NCBI GenBank assembly: GCA_044370375.1
Contig: JBILVQ010000082.1
Span: 1-12,161 of the forward strand
Origin: JBILVQ01 sp044370375
GTDB lineage: Bacteria; Bacteroidota; Bacteroidia; UBA4408
Reading direction: 5' to 3'
DNA: 12,161 bases
Under the pieces are notes generated by a model. That model worked only from the letters and a program-made list of their open reading frames with translations, was not told the origin of the DNA and did no database searches. This document shows, in pieces, positions 7,383 to 12,161 of the stretch (position 1 is its first letter; the number at the start of each line of letters is the position of its first letter). The translations under genes were made by a program, and so were the position numbers.

Positions 7383-7395
7383 GGCTTCTGAAAAT

Positions 7396-8256
7396 ATGGT
7401 CACTCATTTAAAGCAATACAATGATACACCCCAAAGAGGGTTTGGAATAAGCTTGAAAAAGATATTTTTTCCGGCTTTGCTTTGGGGTTTGTTGCAACCT
7501 TTTTTCATACATGCACAAGGCTCTTTGAGCACCCTCACCGATTCATTGATTGCAGGACTTCCATCAATGAAAGAAGATACGAACAAGGTCAACCAACTGC
7601 TCGATATTAGTTTTTACCTGGCCTCCAACAAGCCCGAACAATGCATCCAATACGGACAAAAAGCGGCCAATCTTTCCGAAAAAATTTCTTTTCCCCTTGG
7701 CCTGGCCGGTGCTTATCGTAATATAGGTTTGGGTTATTCAACCCAATCAGAATTTATTGTTGCCCTTGAATATTTTTTTAAGGCCCTCAGGATATACGAA
7801 AAACAAAATTTTCAAAGCGGTATAGCCAAGGTTTATCTTAGCATTGGTCAGAATTACTCCAATACAGAGGACTATCTGAATGCCGAAAAGTACCTTCTGC
7901 TTGCCTTGAAGAAATTTGAATTGCTGGCCATGAAAAATGGTATGGCCAAAACCCATAACAACCTTGGTGTACTTTATACGCGGTTGAAAAGAACCAACGA
8001 TGCTTTGGAACAATACCAAAAGGCAATCCTTATTCGCGAAGCAATGGGCGATATCCTTGGCAACGAATCTACCATCAGCAACATGGCCAATATTTATCTG
8101 GATGCCAAAGACTATGAAAAAGCGCTGGAATTATTTTTTAAAGGACTTGCCATTAACAGGCAATCAGGAAATCGGAGTTATAGGGCCGTTCATTTGAGCA
8201 GCATCGGTAACCTTTATCTTACCATTGCGAAAGAAGATTCTGCTCCGGCCCTTTAG
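7396..8256 (+). CDS. N-terminal half of split cyclase: signal peptide and TPR repeats
   Basis: A 286-residue product as read. A long n-region is followed by a hydrophobic segment (about 22-40) ending I-H-A-Q, so this part should lie in the periplasm. From about 60 to 280 it forms tandem tetratricopeptide repeats. Clear units start near 104 (A-G-A-Y-R-N-I-G-L-G-Y), 144 (A-K-V-Y-L-S-I-G-Q-N-Y), 184 (A-K-T-H-N-N-L-G-V-L-Y), 216 (S-T-I-S-N-M-A-N-I-Y) and 254 (A-V-H-L-S-S-I-G-N-L-Y), each with the canonical helix-B A-L-x-x-Y/F residues. Such TPR arrays bind protein partners; in the intact gene it would be the sensor that controls the cyclase across the membrane. It ends at the TAG at 8254-8256 in the middle of a repeat, which supports truncation over a natural end. 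On its own it would be a soluble periplasmic TPR protein. Confidence 0.75.
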   Translation: MVTHLKQYNDTPQRGFGISLKKIFFPALLWGLLQPFFIHAQGSLSTLTDSLIAGLPSMKEDTNKVNQLLDISFYLASNKPEQCIQYGQKAANLSEKISFPLGLAGAYRNIGLGYSTQSEFIVALEYFFKALRIYEKQNFQSGIAKVYLSIGQNYSNTEDYLNAEKYLLLALKKFELLAMKNGMAKTHNNLGVLYTRLKRTNDALEQYQKAILIREAMGDILGNESTISNMANIYLDAKDYEKALELFFKGLAINRQSGNRSYRAVHLSSIGNLYLTIAKEDSAPAL

Positions 8257-8337
8257 CAACTTTTTCAAGGCAACAAAAAGAAAGCGCTCAATCTTTCTAA
8301 AGCTTATCTTGACAGTGCTATTGTTCTATTCGAGGAA

Positions 8338-9303
8338 TTGCATGACTTAAGCAATGTTCAATTGTTTTACAAGTCGATGAGTGAGGTGGAAGAAAGTTTG
8401 CAAAACTTTCCGTCATCTCTGGCTTATTATAAAAAGTTTACAGCGGCTAAAGACTCAGTTTTTAATGCTGAGAATACCCGTGTCGCCACCGAAATGAGAC
8501 TTGGATTCGAGTTTGAAAAAAAGCAGCAAGCGGATAGTTTGCAAACAGTACAAAAAAATAAAATTTATGAGTTAACCATTGAACGGCAGCGAACTTTTAC
8601 CTATTTGGTATTGGCCGTTCTGTTCCTTTTGGTGGTTGTTCTTTACTTGTTGTTTCGACATAGAAACAGAATTTCCATTGAGAAAAAAAGAAGTGAAGAT
8701 TTGCTCCTGAATATTTTACCGGTAGAGGTGGCCAATTCTTTAAAAGAAAAGGGTGAAGCCCTACCGCAGCAATATGAGCATGTAACCGTTCTCTTTACCG
8801 ATTTTGTTGGTTTTTCTCAAATCAGCGAGAAGCTTAGCGCACGCGAATTGGTTGATGAAATTCATCTCTGTTTTTCTGCCTTCGATGAAATCATAACCCG
8901 ACATGGTTTAGAGAAAATCAAAACCATTGGCGATGCTTACTTGGCAGTTTCAGGATTGCCACATGAGGAAAACGAACATGCCCTGAAGGTGGTAAAAGCA
9001 GCGCAGGAATTGATTTCATTTACAGAAAAACGAAAGAAGGAAGGCGGTAAATTCAATGTGAGAATTGGTATTCATTCAGGTCCTGTTGTAGCCGGTATTG
9101 TTGGCACCAGAAAATTTGCTTACGATATTTGGGGCGACACTGTGAATACTGCCAGCAGGATGGAAAGTCATGGTGAATCCGGTAGAGTCTGTATTTCAGC
9201 TACAACTTACCATTTGATAAAAAACCAAATAAAATGCAGCTCTCGTGGAATTATTCAGGTAAAGGGCAAAGGTCCGATGGAATTATTTTTTGTAGATCAT
9301 TAG
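8338..9303 (+). CDS. C-terminal half of split cyclase: TM helix and class III adenylate cyclase domain
   Basis: Makes 3',5'-cyclic AMP from ATP, judged from active-site residues. The 321 residues are numbered from the TTG at 8338, in frame with the preceding half; an in-frame ATG at 8377 is the more credible restart. A coiled-coil-like stretch (about 40-85) leads to one membrane helix (about 88-106). The linker E-D-L-L-L-N-I-L-P-V-E-V-A (120-132) is the usual lead-in to the catalytic domain, and the domain itself runs 145-320. The metal-binding Asp residues are D155 (F-T-D-F-V-G-F) and D199 (I-G-D-A-Y). Adenine-specifying residues are K195 and D263 (Y-D-I-W-G-D), where guanylate cyclases have Glu and Cys. 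Transition-state residues N270 and R274 lie in N-T-A-S-R. All are present, so the catalytic part should be active if made. Expression depends on readthrough or restart after the TAG at 8254-8256. Confidence 0.8.
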   Translation: MHDLSNVQLFYKSMSEVEESLQNFPSSLAYYKKFTAAKDSVFNAENTRVATEMRLGFEFEKKQQADSLQTVQKNKIYELTIERQRTFTYLVLAVLFLLVVVLYLLFRHRNRISIEKKRSEDLLLNILPVEVANSLKEKGEALPQQYEHVTVLFTDFVGFSQISEKLSARELVDEIHLCFSAFDEIITRHGLEKIKTIGDAYLAVSGLPHEENEHALKVVKAAQELISFTEKRKKEGGKFNVRIGIHSGPVVAGIVGTRKFAYDIWGDTVNTASRMESHGESGRVCISATTYHLIKNQIKCSSRGIIQVKGKGPMELFFVDH

Positions 9304-9322
9304 ATGGTGGATGGACTTGGAA

Positions 9323-9799
9323 TCACAAATAATCTTTCAGGAAGGGAGCCATTTCTGCCTCAATATTTTTCCTCAGTTCAATTAATTTGAGGGCATATTT
9401 TTGCAGATTTTTTTCCAGGTCTGATTTAGGTACAAAAGGAGCACATAACTTGGGCTTTCCGTTTTCGTCAACCGCCACGAAAACCACAACACAATGGGTA
9501 GTTTTCCGGTATTTTTTCTCCGAAATTTTTCGTGTATAAACATCAACTGCAATGTGGATGCTGGTTTGTCCGGTATATATGACCCTTGAATTTATTTTTA
9601 CCAAATCGCCAATGTGAATGGGTGAATAAAATCGTATTCCACCAACATAAACGGTTACGCAATAGCCTTCTGCATAGGCAGCAGCACATGCATAAGCGGT
9701 TTGGTCTATCCATTTCATGACGGAACCACCGTGCACTTTGCCGCCAAAATTCACATCGGTAGGTTCGCTGATAAATTGAAAGGTGAGTTTATCCTGCAT
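9323..9799 (-). CDS. Acyl-CoA thioesterase, hotdog fold
   Basis: A 158-residue cytoplasmic thioesterase that hydrolyses acyl-CoA to free fatty acid and CoA. It belongs to the ACOT/YciA-like hotdog branch. The N-terminal strand is followed by D-V-N-F-G-G-K-V-H-G-G-S-V-M-K-W-I-D at 15-32; Asn17, the G-G turn and Asp32 sit where the family places its catalytic and substrate-orienting residues at the start of the hotdog helix. Later strands V-G-G-I-R-F-Y-S-P-I-H-I-G-D (about 52-65) and V-V-F-V-A-V-D-E-N-G-K-P (about 105-116) match the ACOT domain. The length fits a single-domain enzyme that assembles as a trimer or hexamer of hotdogs. It is convergent with the cyclase gene, stops separated by 19 nt, and divergent from the aminotransferase gene. 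Substrate chain length cannot be inferred. The ATG at 9799 is the natural start for the first strand. Confidence 0.87.
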   Translation of the reverse strand: MQDKLTFQFISEPTDVNFGGKVHGGSVMKWIDQTAYACAAAYAEGYCVTVYVGGIRFYSPIHIGDLVKINSRVIYTGQTSIHIAVDVYTRKISEKKYRKTTHCVVVFVAVDENGKPKLCAPFVPKSDLEKNLQKYALKLIELRKNIEAEMAPFLKDYL

Positions 9800-9831
9800 G
9801 CTGAAAGAATTATTCCTCTAAGTTATAAAAA

Positions 9832-9850
9832 ATTTCGACCGGTTGATAAA
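9832..9850. promoter_or_regulatory. Possible operator palindrome in a divergent intergenic region
   Basis: ACCGGT (9838-9843) is a perfect 6-bp palindrome. It extends as TCGACCGGTTGA with one mismatched pair and is flanked by AAATTT-like runs. It overlaps the TTG at 9843-9845 proposed as the -33 box of the downstream gene, and is unusually GC-rich for this spacer. A regulator site is conjecture. Confidence 0.22.
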
Positions 9851-9868
9851 TTTCCCTTTTAAGTTATT

Positions 9869-9876
9869 TACCTTTG
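9869..9876 (+). promoter_or_regulatory. Bacteroidota -7 element for the aminotransferase gene
   Basis: TACCTTTG matches TAnnTTTG exactly, 15 nt before the ATG at 9892. A TTG at 9843-9845 is 23 nt upstream, slightly beyond the usual spacing and the same distance as in the TPR-cyclase promoter. Confidence 0.55.
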
Positions 9877-9891
9877 AAAGAACAATAGAAG

Positions 9892-11139
9892 ATGAATAAA
9901 CGCGATTTTATCAAAACCATGGCCCTCGGCAGTATGGCCATTCCTTTGCAATTGAAAGCAGAACGAGCCTTCATGGGTGGAGAGGGAATTTCGGACGATG
10001 ATGAATTGTTTTGGCAAAACATCCGCAATGAATATTTGCTAAAGCCTGATTACATCAATTTGGAGAATGGATATTATAACATCCTTCCCAATGAAGTCAT
10101 GAAAGCATATTTAAAGGAAATTGCGGATCAAAACCGTGAAGGTTCTTATTACATGAGAACAAAGATGAGCGATGATCGCATTGCCACACGAAAGGCATTG
10201 GCCGATTTTGTTGGCTGTTCCTACAATGAACTCATCGTTACCCGCAACACCACCGAATCGCTGGATACCGTTATTTCCGGCTTTCCTTGGAAATCAGGCG
10301 ATGAAGCCATCATGGCAGAACAGGACTATGGCTCCATGCTCGATATGTTTAAACAGCAGGCGCAAAGACAGGGAATCATTAACAAAATAATATCCATTCC
10401 ACTTCATCCCTCATCTGATGAAGAAATTGTGTCTTTGTATGAAAAGGCAATTACTCCTCAAACCCGCATGATCATGCTTTGCCACATGATTAATATTACC
10501 GGACAAATATTACCGGTGAAAAAAATTTGCGACATGGCTCAACGTTACGGTGTAAAAGTATTGGTGGATGGAGCCCATGCCATTGCTCATATCGATTTTA
10601 GAATTGATGCACTCAACTGTGATTATTATGGCAGCAGTCTGCACAAGTGGTTGAGTGTTCCGCTGGGTGCCGGTTTGCTCTATGTAAAAAAGGAAAACAT
10701 TGCAGCGTTGTGGCCTTTGTTTGGAGAGTCTGCTTATCCAAAGGATGATATCCGTAAATTGAATCATACAGGAACCATTCCTATTCACACAGAAAAAACC
10801 ATTATGCATGCCATTGCTTTTCAAAATAAAATTGGCATCAAAAGAAAAGAAGCAAGATTAAAATTTTTGCAAGATTACTGGACTTCTAAGGTAAGAGGCT
10901 TGCCTCATGTGGAGGTGAACACCCCACCGGTTGAAAGTGGCCGTAGTGCTGGAATAGCCAATGTTGGGATGAAAGGGGTTAAACCTGCCGACTTGGCGAA
11001 GCGATTGTTGGAAGAACATAAAATTTATACGGTGGCTATTGATGGGGCAGGAGTGCATGGTTGCAGAATTACTCCGAATGTGTATACGAGTATTGCTGAG
11101 TTGGATGTTCTGGTAAAAGCTTTGAAGGATTGGAAATAA
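9892..11139 (+). CDS. Class V aminotransferase family protein (isopenicillin N epimerase-like) with Tat-like leader
   Basis: A 415-residue PLP enzyme of the aminotransferase class V family (cysteine desulfurase/isopenicillin N epimerase-like). Residues 1-27 begin N-K-R-D-F-I-K followed by a weakly hydrophobic Ala/Met/Leu stretch, resembling a twin-arginine signal with KR in place of RR. N-T-T-E at 119-122 is the phosphate-cradle loop. V-D-G-A-H-A at 225-230 supplies the PLP-ring Asp226 and stacking His229. S-S-L-H-K-W-L carries the Schiff-base Lys252, and C-R-I-T-P-N-V-Y supplies Arg382 as the likely substrate-carboxylate ligand. All expected PLP contacts are present, so it should be active. 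The reaction (epimerase, lyase or desulfurase) is not decided; nothing like a dedicated active-site cysteine loop for desulfurase was noted. Homologues with such leaders are common in Bacteroidota as putative periplasmic enzymes. It has its own -7 box and stands alone. Confidence 0.85.
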   Translation: MNKRDFIKTMALGSMAIPLQLKAERAFMGGEGISDDDELFWQNIRNEYLLKPDYINLENGYYNILPNEVMKAYLKEIADQNREGSYYMRTKMSDDRIATRKALADFVGCSYNELIVTRNTTESLDTVISGFPWKSGDEAIMAEQDYGSMLDMFKQQAQRQGIINKIISIPLHPSSDEEIVSLYEKAITPQTRMIMLCHMINITGQILPVKKICDMAQRYGVKVLVDGAHAIAHIDFRIDALNCDYYGSSLHKWLSVPLGAGLLYVKKENIAALWPLFGESAYPKDDIRKLNHTGTIPIHTEKTIMHAIAFQNKIGIKRKEARLKFLQDYWTSKVRGLPHVEVNTPPVESGRSAGIANVGMKGVKPADLAKRLLEEHKIYTVAIDGAGVHGCRITPNVYTSIAELDVLVKALKDWK

Positions 11140-11160
11140 TTTATTCAATAAAAAATTATT
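11135..11160 (+). terminator. Possible AT-only terminator overlapping the aminotransferase stop
   Basis: AATAATTT (11135-11142) and AAATTATT (11153-11160) form 8-bp complementary arms around a 10-nt loop, followed by T-rich AATTTTGCTTTT. The stem contains no G:C pair, so stability is low. The rest of the gap to 11278 shows only a 13-codon ORF (11241-11282). Confidence 0.3.
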
Positions 11161-11278
11161 AATTTTGCTTTTGGTTTAATTTATTTAGTCGCTAGGGTCA
11201 TTTCCATTTGACGAAAGGTTGTTATAAAGGCCAAAAAAAAATGGCTGTGAAACCTGGCGATATTACTTTAGTGAAACG

Positions 11279-11704
11279 ATGAATAAATTTCTTCCCGACT
11301 TTAAAAGGACCTGTTTACTGGTTGGAATCAGTTTTGTCCTCATGCCACTTAGTCTGTTTATAAAGGGTCTAATGCCAAGTATGGCAGATTTTCGCGTACC
11401 TGAAGTACAGTTGATTTCTCCACATTATTACGATGCCATTTTATGGGTTTATGTACACATGATGGTGATTGGTTGCTTGATTATGTTTTTAGGTTTTTCG
11501 GTTGAAGACCGGCAAAAACAACGCATTATTTCTTTTATTTTGTTCTTGATTACAGCAGTGTACGTTTACCTCGATTTCCGCAGTTCAGACTCTTTGCTGG
11601 GCAATGGCTTATACAAAGGTGAGGCCTCTCTTATTCCCGGTTTTATCGGTTTGTTGGTGAATTTGTTGTTTCTCCAATTGTCCATTCGTTTGTTTCGTAA
11701 ATAA
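11279..11704 (+). CDS. Small four-helix integral membrane protein, function unknown
   Basis: A 141-residue, strongly hydrophobic protein not recognised beyond a general membrane-protein type. Four helices are likely at about 12-30, 48-70, 80-98 and 109-130. Charged segments lie between them: the loop V-E-D-R-Q-K-Q-R at 65-73 region is positive and probably cytoplasmic, and the C-terminal R-L-F-R-K also favours a cytoplasmic end. His49, His50-type polar residues near helix 2 (S-P-H-Y-Y and Y-V-H-M-M) are the only hints of possible ligand binding. No signal peptide is separate from helix 1. The gene sits 139 nt after the aminotransferase and 43 nt before the SGNH-type hydrolase, on the same strand. 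A 13-codon ORF upstream ends in ATGA overlap with its start codon. The ATG at 11279 gives a sensible start. Confidence 0.7.
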   Translation: MNKFLPDFKRTCLLVGISFVLMPLSLFIKGLMPSMADFRVPEVQLISPHYYDAILWVYVHMMVIGCLIMFLGFSVEDRQKQRIISFILFLITAVYVYLDFRSSDSLLGNGLYKGEASLIPGFIGLLVNLLFLQLSIRLFRK

Positions 11705-11747
11705 ATTAGTTATGCACCATTTTGACAACATCAAAACATCACATACA

Positions 11748-12161
11748 ATGACAAAAATAAAATCACCATTAAATCGAACAAGATTAATTATTTTAACTAA
11801 CCTCATCCTTCTTGGTTTTTTAACTTCTGCCAACGCTCAAGACACTTTAAGGATTTTATTCATTGGTAATTCAATGACCTATGTGCAAGATTTGCCCGGT
11901 TTATTAACCAATCTTGCAAATTCAAACGGAAAGACGATAATCACAGCTCAAAATACTCCAGGAGGGTATTTTTTATCTGACCATGTAGCAGATCCTGTAT
12001 CTCTAAGTTTGATGGCGCAAGGTTTTGATTATATAGTTGTTCAAGAGCAAAGTGGAGGGAATATACAACCTGCAAGCCCTTGTTGCCCATGGCGACCGAT
12101 AGGAATCATTGACTCAATTGCGAAAGCGAATTGCAGTAAAATACTGTTGTATGCAACCCCT
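11748..12161 (+). CDS. Secreted SGNH/GDSL-type hydrolase, 5' part only
   Basis: The frame is open from the ATG at 11748 to the right edge (138 codons, no stop), so the C-terminus is missing. A signal peptide spans about 1-30 (L-T-S-A-N-A before Q-D). The mature start L-R-I-L-F-I-G-N-S-M-T-Y is the block I nucleophile region of SGNH hydrolases, with Ser42 in G-N-S. The Gly pair in T-P-G-G-Y at about 70-74 fits block II, and F-D-Y-I-V-V-Q-E-Q-S at 93-102 resembles the corresponding strand of the DUF4886-like branch. Asn, Asp and His of later blocks would lie beyond the window, so activity cannot be judged. Probable role: periplasmic or secreted esterase on glycan or lipid esters. An in-frame ATG at 11712 would add 12 residues before the charged n-region; 11748 gives the more usual leader length. 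A T9SS tail is possible but unseen. Confidence 0.78.
   Translation, partial: MTKIKSPLNRTRLIILTNLILLGFLTSANAQDTLRILFIGNSMTYVQDLPGLLTNLANSNGKTIITAQNTPGGYFLSDHVADPVSLSLMAQGFDYIVVQEQSGGNIQPASPCCPWRPIGIIDSIAKANCSKILLYATP

Larger units (their letters stand above)
7396..9303 (+). pseudogene. TPR-containing transmembrane adenylate cyclase gene interrupted by one in-frame TAG
   Basis: One frame runs from the ATG at 7396 to the TAG at 9301-9303, broken only by TAG 8254-8256 (codon 287 of 636). The residues either side (D-S-A-P-A-L, then Q-L-F-Q-G-N-K-K-K-A-L-N-L) form a continuous helical TPR region, and the signal peptide-TPR-TM-cyclase order is a familiar Bacteroidota architecture. The two halves therefore belong to one 635-residue protein. 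A single C-to-T change in a CAG codon would be enough. The base after the stop is C and the next codons are CAA CTT, close to the leaky CAR-YYA context known from tobacco mosaic virus; relevance to bacteria is unproven. Options are a nonsense mutation, partial readthrough, restart downstream, or a base-call error. I favour mutation or error. Confidence 0.7.

Noticed and set aside
2871..8256. Stop-codon reassignment to explain the internal TAA and TAG codons
   Set aside because: All three stop codons end other intact genes in the window at sensible domain boundaries.
10510..10824. 104-codon minus-strand frame inside the aminotransferase gene
   Set aside because: It is antisense to the PLP-binding region and shows no protein-like pattern.

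Overview
The window looks like chromosomal DNA of a Bacteroidota bacterium, probably a free-living or environmental lineage. Four proteins end in a type IX secretion (T9SS) type A sorting domain (the P-N-P-A/P-N-P-C start and G-x-Y-x-L/F strand pattern). Base composition is AT-rich. Clear Shine-Dalgarno sequences are mostly absent. Several genes are preceded by copies of the Bacteroidota -7 promoter element TAnnTTTG. No rRNA, tRNA, CRISPR array, insertion sequence or phage gene was seen.

Layout. Positions 1-203 are non-coding and hold a perfect 10-bp-arm palindrome. A small haem c lipoprotein follows (204-548). An AT-rich promoter region with phased T-tracts then leads to a 685-residue T9SS-exported multidomain adhesin-like protein (728-2785). 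Directly behind it, 19 nt away, lies a second T9SS cargo gene (2805-3721) with two in-frame TAA codons and a frameshift in its first 250 bp. It is best read as a pseudogene whose 3' two-thirds (3038-3721) remains open. A convergent junction (3722-3828) separates these from a minus-strand run of three genes, probably one transcription unit: a T9SS protein of unknown role (7285-6413), a FadL/OmpP1-type outer-membrane transporter (6387-5155) and a surface or secreted alpha/beta-hydrolase esterase with T9SS tail (5106-3829). Secreted esterase plus FadL porin suggests hydrolysis of external esters and uptake of hydrophobic products; that link is inferred.

A 110-bp divergent promoter region separates that run from a plus-strand signalling gene (7396-9303). 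Its parts are a signal peptide, TPR repeats, one membrane helix and a class III adenylate cyclase domain. It is cut by a single in-frame TAG at 8254-8256, so it reads as two ORFs, a TPR half (7396-8256) and a TM-cyclase half (8338-9303). Next come a convergent acyl-CoA thioesterase of the hotdog fold (9799-9323), a divergently placed class V aminotransferase with a Tat-like leader (9892-11139), a small four-helix membrane protein (11279-11704), and the 5' part of a secreted SGNH/GDSL-type hydrolase that runs off the right edge (11748 onward).

TAA, TAG and TGA all serve as ordinary terminators here, so the internal stops are not explained by a changed genetic code. They are either real lesions or sequence errors. 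I did not find a convincing undescribed multi-gene system. The most worthwhile items are the two disrupted genes, the esterase/FadL/T9SS cluster and a few palindromic or phased intergenic elements.
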